Positions 54,399 through 62,859 of a stretch of 64,000 bases of DNA are shown here, piece by piece. The DNA is from Archaeoglobales archaeon. Lineage in GTDB: Archaea > Halobacteriota > Archaeoglobi > Archaeoglobales > Archaeoglobaceae. Position 1 is the first letter of the stretch. Each line of letters starts with the position of its first letter. The notes beneath the pieces were generated by a model that had not been told where the DNA came from, made no database searches, and was given only the letters and a program-made list of their open reading frames with translations. The stretch spans positions 1-64,000 of the forward strand of contig JAAOZI010000012.1 in assembly GCA_011605865.1 (NCBI GenBank). The letters are read 5' to 3'. Made by a program: the position numbers and the translations under genes.

Positions 54399-55048
54399 AC
54401 TCTACTTCTATTTTCGACACTCACTTTTTCTGAACTACTCCTCTTCCTGTTTTCGCTAATTTCTCCCAAGTTTTTATCAAACTTCCAACTCTTCCTACTC
54501 TAAATTTTATAATAAAAATTTTAAAAATATCATAATAGTACCGAAATATACTGTATGGCCAAAAATAAATTCTAAAAAAAATAATATTAGAATATAGAAT
54601 TTATTTCTTTTATTTTATTTGAAAATTTAATTTAATAAACTAATTTATTATATTTTAATTTAAAAATTAAGTTATCTTAAAAAATTTATTCCAGATATTT
54701 TGTAACAAAGATAATGGATTGCCCCCTTCAACTCGTGATCCCCATGACTTTTTGCAGTTAACCTTGGGTAAATTCGCGAAAGTGGCCTTATTCCTATAAT
54801 TTTTGGAATAAACGAATCGCCGAATCCGGGGATTTTAGGATAACCTAAATCAATTATTACAAAAATACTGTAATAAATACATTAGAGCTTAAAATTAAAA
54901 ATCATTTTACATATCATTTTAGACTATATCTTTTAAAAAAATTAAAAAAATTAGAAATTCAATTTTTTAATTTAAAATTGAATTTTAATTAATTGAATTA
55001 TAAATTAAATTGCAAAATGTTTTATAATCCAAGTAATGATGAAAGTGC
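54399..55048. other. 650-bp AT-rich gap with a GC-richer core and stacked inverted repeats
   Basis: Almost pure A/T at 54500-54700 and 54890-55030, flanking a mixed core at 54715-54850. Three short inverted repeats follow one another: TTATTCC/GGAATAA (54788-54794, 54805-54811), TTTAGG/CCTAAA (54834-54839, 54844-54849) and TTATTACA/TGTAATAA (54854-54861, 54869-54876). No protein-coding frame has support. The end carries the pyrK TATA box. Possible roles are a structured RNA, a replication or segregation site, or a regulatory region; none can be chosen from sequence alone. Confidence 0.6.
55017..55028 (+). promoter_or_regulatory. TATA box of pyrK
   Basis: TGTTTTATAATC is centred about 26 nt before ATG 55049, consistent with a leaderless message. 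Confidence 0.6.
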
Positions 55049-55747
55049 ATGCTAGTGAAAGTTGTAAAGGTGGAAAAACACAGTAAAGATATAGCAACTA
55101 TACACATAAACGCGAATTTCAATGCGCTTCCAGGGCAGTTTGCAATGGTTTACGTCCCAGGATACGAGGAAATACCCCTTAGCTTCTCCTCCGAGAAAAC
55201 TTTCACCGTGAAAGCTGTGGGAGAGACCACTAGGGCATTAGTTGAGATCAAAGCCGGTGAGTGGATCGGGGTCAGAGGTGCATTTGGGAGAGCTTTCCGG
55301 CTCAAAGATAACGCACTTATCATCGCCGGGGGCATAGGAATGGCACCGCTAAGGTTTCTGTACATGAAACTTTTGAATAACAATTACAAGGTGCGAGTGA
55401 TATACGGGGCTAAGAGCGTGGATGAGCTTATCTGGAGAGACTTTGAGAACGCCAGCTATGCGACTGAGGATGGTAGTTTCGGATTTGAGGGGACAGTTGT
55501 AGACTTAGTCGAGCAAGAGGTGCTTGAAAAGTACTCCGCAATATATTGCTGTGGAAAAAGTGAGTTATTGAAAAAGCTTTATAGAATTTTTGAGAAAAGA
55601 TTAAAACCGGATACGATCCAATTTTCATTAGAGAAGTATATTAGATGCGGAATTGGCATTTGCGGATCTTGTGTTCTTAAAAACGGACTGCGAGTCTGCA
55701 AAGATGGCCCAGTTTTCAGTATGAGTGAAGTTCAGTCAGAATTTTAA
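55049..55747 (+). CDS. pyrK: Dihydroorotate dehydrogenase electron-transfer subunit
   Basis: 232 residues. FAD domain (PGQFAMVYVPGYEEIPLSFS), NAD-binding LIIAGGIGMAPLRFL, and a C-terminal [2Fe-2S] site RCGIGICGSCVLKNGLRVCKDGP. PyrK passes electrons from PyrD to NAD. pyrD is not adjacent, so the enzyme would be encoded at two loci. Related sulfhydrogenase or GltB-linked subunits share the fold, but the size and cluster motif fit PyrK best. Confidence 0.85.
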   Translation: MLVKVVKVEKHSKDIATIHINANFNALPGQFAMVYVPGYEEIPLSFSSEKTFTVKAVGETTRALVEIKAGEWIGVRGAFGRAFRLKDNALIIAGGIGMAPLRFLYMKLLNNNYKVRVIYGAKSVDELIWRDFENASYATEDGSFGFEGTVVDLVEQEVLEKYSAIYCCGKSELLKKLYRIFEKRLKPDTIQFSLEKYIRCGIGICGSCVLKNGLRVCKDGPVFSMSEVQSEF

Positions 55748-55755
55748 GTGAGCGA

Positions 55756-55923
55756 CTTTTATAACCGAAAACTTGCCCTTCAGGACTGGATGAGAAAAGC
55801 TTAAATAAATAAACATGTAAATTGCAAATACGGCATGTTGGCCCAAGTAGAGGCCATGCCCTAACGGAAAGAATGGGGGAGAGAGAGAAAGCCCCTTAAC
55901 GCCGGAAGCTTCGCCTTTAAATG
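55756..55923 (-). repeat. Dispersed two-ended repeat, copy C (MITE-like)
   Basis: Inverted relative to copy A. On the minus strand it starts TTTAAAGGCGAAGCTTCCGG with GTTAAGGGGCTTT and ends TGAAGGGCAAGTTTTCGG with TTATAAAA. The two ends match copy A (15410-15548), the interior does not. It lies between pyrK and the SCP2 gene and contains no gene. Confidence 0.55.
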
Positions 55924-55983
55924 CTGGATAGCCCCACAGTTAATGGCCTAAAATTAATTAATTAAAAAATGAGGTGATTAGAA

Positions 55984-56592
55984 ATGGCAGTCGTTTTCCC
56001 TTCCAAAGAGTGGATGAGTGAGTTGTTGAAAAAAGTAAATAGCGACGAGCAATACAAAAAGGTCGCAGCAAATTGGGAGGGGGACTATTTGGTATCTGTG
56101 CAGCTGGATTCAGAAGCTCTAAAGGATTTCCAAAATGTAGAGAAACTAAAGGGGTTTCTTGAAATGCTGAACACAATACCAAAGGAAAAAAGAGCTGAAT
56201 TCAAGGGAAAAGCCGAGGAGAGATTTTTAAATAAGCTTGGACTTGATATAAACGATGATTTCTCCAAACTTGACTTCAACGTGATAGCCAAAAAGGTTGC
56301 TGGTATAAAGCCTGAGGAAGTTAGTGGTGCAGCTCTTTACATGTGGATGGACTTCTGGCATGGACAACTAAGAAACCTACTTGTAGTTACACCAAGCGAG
56401 AGAGCAAATGCAAGATTTAAGCTCTCTGGGCCGTATGCCGTATTCAAACAGCTGGTATCCGGAAAAGCAGATGCTATAACTCTCATAGTGGGAGGCAAGT
56501 TAAAACTCCAAGGTGATCTAGCATACATGATGAGAAACATGGCAGCTGTTAGGAGATTTACGGAATTAATGGCATCTATCCCCATCATTTAA
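55984..56592 (+). CDS. SCP2 sterol-binding-domain protein
   Basis: 202 residues, GAGGTGATT ribosome site 4 nt before the ATG. MAVVFPSKEWMSELLKKVNSDEQYKKVAANWEGDYLV is typical of archaeal and bacterial SCP2-type proteins, and the C-terminal part YAVFKQLVSGKADAITLIVGGKLKLQGDLAYMMRNMAAVRRF is the SCP2 fold with its hydrophobic ligand groove. Binds an unknown lipid or acyl-CoA in the cytoplasm. Flanked by repeat copy C and a TnpB remnant. Confidence 0.82.
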   Translation: MAVVFPSKEWMSELLKKVNSDEQYKKVAANWEGDYLVSVQLDSEALKDFQNVEKLKGFLEMLNTIPKEKRAEFKGKAEERFLNKLGLDINDDFSKLDFNVIAKKVAGIKPEEVSGAALYMWMDFWHGQLRNLLVVTPSERANARFKLSGPYAVFKQLVSGKADAITLIVGGKLKLQGDLAYMMRNMAAVRRFTELMASIPII

Positions 56593-56650
56593 ATATTTTT
56601 GGCAAAAAGTTTTTGATTCGCTGAAATATTCTCCTACCATCTTTGCAGTT

Positions 56651-56710
56651 CTGACCTCCTCCCTGCTCTAAAGGGCGAATGTCGCTGCAAGAGCAGGGAG
56701 GTTTGGGATT
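56651..56710 (-). repeat. IS200/IS605-like right-end with an 11-bp hairpin
   Basis: CCTCCCTGCTC (56658-56668) and GAGCAGGGAGG (56691-56701) are perfect inverted arms around a 22-nt loop. On the minus strand the end reads CGCCCTTTAGAGCAGGGAGG followed by AGGTCAG, matching 27524-27580 and 111-139. It is directly downstream of the TnpB fragment in the right orientation. Confidence 0.65.
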
Positions 56711-56872
56711 ACATCTCCCCGTTTTCGGGATTTAGTCCCTGGCCATTCTTGGCCAATTACCCCTATCCTTTTCAGGACTCGGGGTGAACGGACGAAGCCT
56801 CCACATCCATCTGGTACCTGCTTCACTGCTATGACATCCCTATCCTCTTCTAATCCGCATTTTCTATAAAAC
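56668..56872 (-). pseudogene. TnpB C-terminal fragment
   Basis: The open minus-strand frame reads KFYRKCGLEEDRDVIAVKQ, then SPRVLKRIGVIGQEW and GDVIPNLPALAATFAL before a stop at 56668-56670. CGLEEDRDVIAVK is shared exactly with the fragment at 27635-27870 and holds the RuvC-III aspartate. The other two thirds of the gene are missing, and the fragment abuts the end of the prenyltransferase-repeat gene. Confidence 0.78.
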
Positions 56873-56878
56873 TTTACG

Positions 56879-57700
56879 CTAGAAAGAAGCAGTTTCTAAC
56901 CCTACCTTTTTCAACACACTCACAGCATAGAAGGTATCTTCAAATGTTGATATACCGATTTCCGATCTGGAAAATCCTCCATTCGAATTTTGACATCTCA
57001 GAACAAATTCGACTGTTTGTTTTGGATATCTTAAACGTTCCCCAAACAAAGCGAGCGTTGACACACCATAGTACACGTGCTCCATATAGGGTCTAGTACC
57101 CTCAGGTACAGACGTGAAACCTCCATAAGGCTTTTCACATTCTCGTACGTATTCAACGGTTTCCTTAAGCGAATCAACCTGATAACCCAAATTGTACAAT
57201 GAGGCAACAGCATAATAAGTTGAATTTAAATTCGAACGACCACGCATACTAAAACCCCCATCATCGTTTTTAAAACTCAGCAACCAATTTGCAGTTCTTT
57301 TACAGTCGATCTCAATTCCAGCTATCCTTACAAGCTCCGTGAGCATGAATATAGAGAGAAACTCTGAAGGGACTTCGAAATAAATGTCCTCGATTCTGAG
57401 CTCGCCTCTAGTAGCTGGTAGAGAGAGGATGAAATCCCTAAGAAGTTTTTTGTCTGGTTCCCTTTTGCAGATTTGAAGAGCTTTGACCACGTAATAATAC
57501 TGATAGAGCCCCTCCGGAACAAAATTCTCCAGCCATTTTATAGTTTTTTCAACATTAGGTAATCGAGCTCCAAGCATCTCCAAAATGCTTAGGCCATAAT
57601 AAGTATCTTGAGCATTTGATTCCGTACCTTGGCAAAATGTATAACCGCCATCTTCGTTCTGCCTTCGGATGATATATTCTACAACTCTCTCAGCCCACAA
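56879..57700 (-). CDS. Prenyltransferase/squalene-oxidase repeat protein
   Basis: 273 residues, TTG start. It has repeated QW-like motifs: RRQNEDGGYTFCQG, FKNDDGGFSMRGRSNL, CEKPYGGFTSVPEG and CQNSNGGFSRSEI, each followed by TYYAVASLYNLG-type helices, which build the alpha/alpha toroid of prenyltransferase beta subunits and terpene cyclases. The DxDD motif of squalene-hopene cyclases is not seen and the protein is half the length of a cyclase. Function unknown; a prenyl-binding role is only a family inference. Confidence 0.8.
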   Translation of the reverse strand: MWAERVVEYIIRRQNEDGGYTFCQGTESNAQDTYYGLSILEMLGARLPNVEKTIKWLENFVPEGLYQYYYVVKALQICKREPDKKLLRDFILSLPATRGELRIEDIYFEVPSEFLSIFMLTELVRIAGIEIDCKRTANWLLSFKNDDGGFSMRGRSNLNSTYYAVASLYNLGYQVDSLKETVEYVRECEKPYGGFTSVPEGTRPYMEHVYYGVSTLALFGERLRYPKQTVEFVLRCQNSNGGFSRSEIGISTFEDTFYAVSVLKKVGLETASF

Positions 57701-57796
57701 GCTAAACGTTTGACATCAAAAGCTGTTTATTAGTTTTTTCATTCAAAAGCCAAAAACACTTCAAGAAGAAATCAAAGAAAAGAAAACAAAAAATAA

Positions 57797-57869
57797 TAGC
57801 CCCGGCCGGATTCGAACCGGCGTCGCGGGATCCAGAGTCCCGCAGGATTGACCACTACCCCACGGGGCT
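57797..57869 (-). tRNA. tRNA-Gln (CTG)
   Basis: Minus-strand cloverleaf: acceptor AGCCCCG/CGGGGCT, anticodon loop CT-CTG-GA on stem CGGGA/TCCCG, T-arm GCCGG-TTCGAAT-CCGGC, discriminator A. No intron. Confidence 0.95.
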
Positions 57870-58015
57870 CTCTGTTAACCTGAATCAGGTCCCATCAGCA
57901 GATTTCGTTGCTTTCGAGGCGAACGATAAAGTCAATCTATCGATAGCATAATCCTGTAAATCACAGCTAGCCTTTTCCCTCCTGCGCATAGGGCTGAAGT
58001 TACCCTGGTTTTTAG
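57870..58015 (-). ncRNA. Unassigned GC-rich island, possible structured RNA upstream of tRNA-Gln
   Basis: A 145-bp stretch richer in G/C than the flanks, directly 5' of tRNA-Gln. On the minus strand a TATA-like GTTTAAATAAATA at 58028-58040 would start transcription near 58010. Short inverted pairs occur: AGGG/CCCT near 57999-58014, CTGT/ACAG near 57953-57966, TATCGATA, and ACCTGA/TCAGGT (57878-57890). It does not match RNase P, SRP RNA or a C/D box pair that I can recognise. An ACA triplet lies near its 3' end, as in H/ACA guides, but no convincing long stem was found. Confidence 0.35.
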
Positions 58016-58178
58016 AGGTGATATATTTATTTAAACTTTTCTCATCTCCGAGGTTTTTCAGTTGTAAAGTCTACACTTGAATACTCTCAAGCAAATTAGT
58101 ATCAAATATCAAATACATACGCACATTATCAAAATTCATCCAACATAAATTTTTTAAGCCCAGTAATCAACTTTTTTT

Positions 58179-59189
58179 ATGCTCCTAATCTTCGATCCGC
58201 TATATCTGGTATTAGCTATCCTCGGATACGCAGTAATGTTCCTATTGGCAGGTACAGTAGCACCAAAAGTAGCTGGGAGAGTTGCTGGAGTTTTTTCATT
58301 GTACACATCAATGATACTGCTACTACTGCTGATTGTGGGTGTGTCTGCAGGAATCATCTACGCCATAATAAGCTTTGCAAACATTACAGTAGACATCCTA
58401 GCTCTAGTGATATTCGTAGTTCTCGTGAACCTTATAATCTACTTTATATCCCCCTACATGATCAACATCAGCTATGGAGCAAGGCCTAGCACCGAATTGC
58501 AGGAGATCGTAAATAGAGTTGCATCTAGACTTGGAGTAAAAGCTCCAAAGGCCGTTGTTGTCAGCAGTCCTCCAAATGCGTTCGCATATGGAAACATACT
58601 CACAGGGAAATACGTTGCCGTCTCGGATTCGCTTTTGAACATGCTCTCAAGGGATGAAATTGAAGCCGTTGTCGGGCATGAGATAGGGCATCACAAACAC
58701 AGAGATAATCTATTCATGCTTTTCCTAGGGATTCTACCCTCTATTATCTTTTACTTGGGCTACATGCTCATTCACTCCGCTTCCTCTTCACGCAACGAGA
58801 ATAGGGGAGCTCAGCTTGCGATATTAGGCATCGCAGCTGTGGTCGTATCCTTTGTCATTCAAGTTCTTGTTTTGGCGTTCAGCAGGCTAAGGGAGTACTT
58901 TGCAGATACTGAAGGTGTCAAGGCAACTAGCAAGGACTCCATGCAGAGAAGTCTTGCAAAGATTCACTTCTTCTATCACCGCTATCCCTCCGCAAGTGAG
59001 GTATTGGCTGAGAGCAAACTGAAGGCTCTATTCATTTATGCGCTCGTCAACACGATAGCGAGCCCGTTTGTTACGAGAGCCGACATTGAAAGACTAAAAA
59101 GAGAGAAAGTGTCTCCAATCGAAGAATTTCTCTCTACACATCCACCAATTCCGAAAAGGTTAGCCTTTATAGATAGCTTAAGGTTTTAG
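58179..59189 (+). CDS. htpX: HtpX-like membrane metalloprotease
   Basis: 336 residues. N-terminal membrane helices (about 9-40 and 44-66, 72-95), then PKAVVVSSPPNAFAYG, the zinc site HEIGHHKHRDN (HExxH), two more helices near 185-235 and the third ligand in FSRLREYFADTEGV. It degrades damaged membrane proteins with its active site in the cytoplasm. TTTTTTAAG about 26 nt before the ATG suggests a leaderless message. Confidence 0.93.
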   Translation: MLLIFDPLYLVLAILGYAVMFLLAGTVAPKVAGRVAGVFSLYTSMILLLLLIVGVSAGIIYAIISFANITVDILALVIFVVLVNLIIYFISPYMINISYGARPSTELQEIVNRVASRLGVKAPKAVVVSSPPNAFAYGNILTGKYVAVSDSLLNMLSRDEIEAVVGHEIGHHKHRDNLFMLFLGILPSIIFYLGYMLIHSASSSRNENRGAQLAILGIAAVVVSFVIQVLVLAFSRLREYFADTEGVKATSKDSMQRSLAKIHFFYHRYPSASEVLAESKLKALFIYALVNTIASPFVTRADIERLKREKVSPIEEFLSTHPPIPKRLAFIDSLRF

Positions 59190-59688
59190 CCTCCCCGTTC
59201 TTTTTTTGAGTTAGTTTTTTAACTGCCCCAATTCTAACAAGCTCAACAGCATTTGCGATTTCCAAGAGATCTTCAAAGCTCTTACTCCTTATCCTAAACT
59301 CCCTCCCATAATCTACGGTTATTGCCAAAAAGTAAGATCTAGTAAGCTTCCACCAGTAGATGAGCAGAAACGAGATTCCAAGCATCGCAACTGGTAAAAC
59401 AAAAAATATCATGGCTGAGAGAAAAGAATCAATCCTCGGAACGAATGAGAGTAGGAGAGATGATGCGGCAAGCAATATCATTCCGGATAATAGGTAGCCA
59501 ACTTTGTTATCTTTCTGTATTTTTAAGTTTTTTATCGCCGATACGTGGGTTATTTTCACTTCCTCCGAACTCTCAAATAAAATTCGCTCTTCAGTTATCC
59601 TCACCCTGCCTTTTTTTGCTTTCAAATCATTTTCGACAGTATAAACATTTGTCTCGAAGAGAACCTTCTCCGGTACAACAATCTCCAT
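59167..59688 (-). CDS. Hypothetical membrane protein with a PH/GRAM-like N-terminal part
   Basis: 173 residues from ATG 59688, 26 nt after a TATA-like ATTTTATCTT; the longer frame begins at 59757. Residues 1-65 form beta-rich text (VPEKVLFETNVYTVENDLKAKKGRVRITEERILFES) like PH/GRAM-type domains. Two membrane helices follow (LLSGMILLAASSLLLSF, AMIFFVLPVAMLGISFLLIYWW), then FRIRSKSFEDLLEIANAVELV. Not recognised as a named family. Convergent with htpX, 23-nt overlap. Confidence 0.55.
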   Translation of the reverse strand: MEIVVPEKVLFETNVYTVENDLKAKKGRVRITEERILFESSEEVKITHVSAIKNLKIQKDNKVGYLLSGMILLAASSLLLSFVPRIDSFLSAMIFFVLPVAMLGISFLLIYWWKLTRSYFLAITVDYGREFRIRSKSFEDLLEIANAVELVRIGAVKKLTQKKNGEAKTLSYL

Positions 59689-59788
59689 ACTACGAAAAAA
59701 TTTGGCAAGATAAAATTTTTTTCTTGTAAAAATGGAAGTCAAATTCTGAAATAGCAAAGTTTTAATCCACCAAAAGAGCCTTGAATTG

Positions 59789-61819
59789 ATGAAAGCATTT
59801 TTTTATCCTAAAAAAGTCGCGGTCGTTGGAGCTTCCGCAAAAAAAGGTTCAGTGGGCAATGAAATACTCAAAAATTTAAAAGCCTTCAAAGGAAGTCTAT
59901 ACGCCGTTAATCCAAAATATTCCGAGATAGAGGGAGTTGAATGTTATCCCTCAGTTTCTTCTCTTCCAGAGACAGTTGATCTGGCTATAATCGCCATACC
60001 AGCCCGAACAGTAGCAGACGTTGTTGACGAGTGTGGAAGAAGGGGAATAAAAAACATTATTGTTATCTCAGCAGGCTTCAAAGAAACTGGAGTTGAAGGT
60101 GCAAGGTTAGAAGAGAAATTGATAGAAGTTGCAAAAAAATATAATATAAAACTCCTTGGACCGAATTGCCTTGGAGTGATGAACCCTGAAATAAATCTGA
60201 ATGCAACATTCAGTCCATTCATGCCGAGAAAAGGGAGAATTGCATTCCTAAGCCAATCAGGCGCCTTTATCCTTGCAGTAACCCTTTGGGCTCAAAAAAC
60301 CAAGTTTGGATTCAGCAAAATAGTCAGCATGGGCAATAAAGCTATACTAGATGAGGCAGACTTCCTAGAATATTTTGCTGAAGATGATAGAACAGATGTG
60401 ATCATGCTTTACATTGAGGGCGTTAAAAACGGCAAGAGGTTTATGGAGGTTTCGAAAAAAGTAGGAAAGGATAAACCGATAGTTGTACTAAAGGCTGGAA
60501 AAACTGAAAGTGGGGCTAGAGCTGCTTCAAGTCACACCGGTAGTCTTGCCGGGAGTTACGAGGTATATAAGACGGCATTTGAGCAATGTGGAATTGTAAC
60601 TGCCGAAAACGCCGAAGAGCTCTTTGATTTCTCGTTCGCCTTATCAAAATACAGGAAGATCGGAAAGGTTGCAATAATTACAAACTCTGGAGGACCTGGA
60701 GTTATGGCCTCGGACGCTGTCGAAATATATGGTCTTGAGATGTCAAATTTTAGTATCGAAACCATAAAAGCTCTAAAAGAGCTTCTCCCACCTTCTGCAA
60801 ACTTCTATAACCCTGTTGATGTTCTCGGCGATGCCGATACTGAAAGGTTCATAAAGACACTAAAAATTTTATCCGAAGACCCTAACGTGAACTCTATTAT
60901 CTCCATTCTGGCTCCGACTGCACAAATAGATTTTGAAAGAGTTGTAGATGAAGTTTTAAAGGTAAAAAAACCTATTTTCTGTTGCTTTATGGGATTGGAT
61001 AGCAAAAATGAGGACAGATTAATAGAGAACGGAATTCCAAACTTTTTTGATCCTTCAAGGGCTGTGAGGGTGATGTCTTCTGTCGAAAAATATTCAAAAA
61101 TGAGTTTCGAAAAGAGAGAGGTTCCGAAGTTTGATGTTTCCGAGAAATCAAGAGAAGTTTTCGAGAAAATAAAGAAAAAGTTTGTCGGTATTGAGGGTAT
61201 GGAGCTTCTGGACTGCTATGGAATAAAGATTGCTCCCTTCGGAATTGCTAGGAATGCTGAAGAGGCGCTAGAAATAGCTGATAGAATAGGTTATCCGGTC
61301 GTCTTGAAAATCGTTTCGCCAGATATAGTCCACAAAAGTGATATAGGCGCTATAAAACTCAACGTTACTAGAGAGAACATAAAAAGGAGCTTCTATGATA
61401 TAGTTTCAAGGGTTGAAAGTCTAATGCCTGAAGCAAGAATAGAAGGCGTTATGGTTCAGAAAATGATCTCAGGAGGGAGAGAGGTGATAATAGGATTAAA
61501 GAAAGACCCACAATTTGGTAAAGTTGTGATGTTCGGTCTTGGTGGTATTTATGTCGAGGTTTTCAAGGACGTGTCTTTCAAGATTGCACCGTTGAGCTGG
61601 GATGATGCCTATGATATGATAAAAAAGGTTAAATCCTACCAACTCCTAAAAGGTGTAAGAGGTGAAAAAGGCGTGGATATAGATGCAATTGCGGAAACTA
61701 TTTTGAGATTCACCCAACTGGGGATGGATTATCCAGTTCTTGAAATGGAAATAAATCCACTGAAAGTTTTTGAAAAAGGTTGTGTTGCTATCGACTTTAG
61801 AATGTTTTTGGAGGTGTGA
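59789..61819 (+). CDS. acd: ADP-forming acetyl/acyl-CoA synthetase, fused alpha-beta
   Basis: 676 residues from ATG 59789, with TTTTAATCC 25 nt upstream. The alpha part has the CoA-binding VAVVGASAKKGSVGNEIL, LLGPNCLGVMNP, LSQSGAF and the phospho-histidine motif AASSHTGSLAGS. The beta part from about residue 460 is an ATP-grasp domain (GYPVVLKIVSPDIVHKSDIGA, MVQKMISGGREVIIG, DYPVLEMEINPL). It turns acyl-CoA, ADP and phosphate into acid, CoA and ATP. Acyl preference is unknown; Archaeoglobus has several paralogues. The end overlaps the next gene by 4 nt. Confidence 0.93.
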   Translation: MKAFFYPKKVAVVGASAKKGSVGNEILKNLKAFKGSLYAVNPKYSEIEGVECYPSVSSLPETVDLAIIAIPARTVADVVDECGRRGIKNIIVISAGFKETGVEGARLEEKLIEVAKKYNIKLLGPNCLGVMNPEINLNATFSPFMPRKGRIAFLSQSGAFILAVTLWAQKTKFGFSKIVSMGNKAILDEADFLEYFAEDDRTDVIMLYIEGVKNGKRFMEVSKKVGKDKPIVVLKAGKTESGARAASSHTGSLAGSYEVYKTAFEQCGIVTAENAEELFDFSFALSKYRKIGKVAIITNSGGPGVMASDAVEIYGLEMSNFSIETIKALKELLPPSANFYNPVDVLGDADTERFIKTLKILSEDPNVNSIISILAPTAQIDFERVVDEVLKVKKPIFCCFMGLDSKNEDRLIENGIPNFFDPSRAVRVMSSVEKYSKMSFEKREVPKFDVSEKSREVFEKIKKKFVGIEGMELLDCYGIKIAPFGIARNAEEALEIADRIGYPVVLKIVSPDIVHKSDIGAIKLNVTRENIKRSFYDIVSRVESLMPEARIEGVMVQKMISGGREVIIGLKKDPQFGKVVMFGLGGIYVEVFKDVSFKIAPLSWDDAYDMIKKVKSYQLLKGVRGEKGVDIDAIAETILRFTQLGMDYPVLEMEINPLKVFEKGCVAIDFRMFLEV

Positions 61820-61821
61820 GA

Positions 61822-62859
61822 ATGAAGAAAATATTTGTATCTTCAACGGAAAGCTATTCCGGAAAAAGCGGTGTTGCGATTTCCCTTATGATGATCTTAA
61901 AAGAAAGGGGGTACGAAGTCGGTTATTTCAAGCCATTTGGCCTAAATCCGCTTAAGCTGAAAGATGAAACTTGTGACGAAGACGTTCATTTCATAAAGAA
62001 TGATCTAAATATAGAAGTCTCTTGCCCAATACTTCTAGATAAACCATACATTGATTTCGCTGTTTCAGAAGATCCCCTCAGATTGAAGAAAGAAATACTC
62101 GACGCTTTTTCAAAACTTAAAAAAGATGTTGTTATCATTGAAGGATCCCAAGACTATCAAACCGGGACATCGCTTGGAATCTGCGATATCGAATTGGCAG
62201 AGCTACTCGACTCAAAGGTTTTAATGGTTGCAAAATATTCCAACGATTTTGTGATAGACAAAATCCTCATTGCAAAAAAACTCTTTGATGAAAGGCTTCA
62301 TGACGTCATTCTGAACCAAGTTTCGGGTTATAAAAAGTCCTATATCAAAGCCTTGGCCGAGAACGTTTTTAAAAAGTTCGATCTTGAGATTCTAGGTATA
62401 ATTCCAAAAGATCCATTCCTCATGAGTTTAAAGGTTTCAGAAATAGCCAAAGCCATAGATGGAGAGTTTCTAGTAAAATCGGAGAAGGATGAGGATATAG
62501 AACAGGTAATAGTAGGTGCGATGAGAAGCGAGTCAGCATCTCAACAACTGAGACGGGCGAGAAACTATGCTCTAGTAGTTGGCGGGGATAGAGATGAGAT
62601 CATAAACCTAGCAATTCAAAGTGGAGCAAAGTGCGTAATTGCGACTGGCAACCTGGAACCCTCCGCCATGATTTTGGCTTTGGCCGATAAAAACGGAGTT
62701 CCAATCATTCTTTCAAAGACAGATACTGCAACTACAATGGCAAAAATTCATGAAAACTTCGGAAAAATAAGACTGAGGGGGGAGAAAATAAGGAGGATGA
62801 GAAAACTAATTGAGGAAAACGTAAACTTGGAAAGACTATTCAGAAGCTTCGGGCTTTAA
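61822..62859 (+). CDS. BioD-like P-loop + DRTGG-domain protein (COG0857 type)
   Basis: 345 residues from ATG 61822, preceded by GGAGGTG. N-terminal P-loop domain: FVSSTESYSGKSGVAISLMMIL (Walker A with GKSG), EGSQDYQTG, KVLMVAKY. The C-terminal part (from about 225) is a DRTGG domain: IVGAMRSESASQQLRRARNYALVVGGDRDEIINLAI. This is the N-terminal half of long phosphotransacetylases without the catalytic domain. Overlap with the ADP-forming synthetase gene suggests that it regulates or assists acyl-CoA metabolism; this is inference. Confidence 0.82.
   Translation: MKKIFVSSTESYSGKSGVAISLMMILKERGYEVGYFKPFGLNPLKLKDETCDEDVHFIKNDLNIEVSCPILLDKPYIDFAVSEDPLRLKKEILDAFSKLKKDVVIIEGSQDYQTGTSLGICDIELAELLDSKVLMVAKYSNDFVIDKILIAKKLFDERLHDVILNQVSGYKKSYIKALAENVFKKFDLEILGIIPKDPFLMSLKVSEIAKAIDGEFLVKSEKDEDIEQVIVGAMRSESASQQLRRARNYALVVGGDRDEIINLAIQSGAKCVIATGNLEPSAMILALADKNGVPIILSKTDTATTMAKIHENFGKIRLRGEKIRRMRKLIEENVNLERLFRSFGL

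Noticed and set aside
55031-55045. C/D box guide RNA (ATGATGA box) before pyrK
   Set aside because: A C-box-like sequence is present but no CTGA D box follows within about 60 nt, and the site is inside the pyrK promoter-start interval.
54399-55048. Replication origin with Cdc6/Orc boxes
   Set aside because: No repeated ORB-like sequence and no cdc6 or other origin-linked gene is nearby; AT content and hairpins alone are not enough for an origin call.
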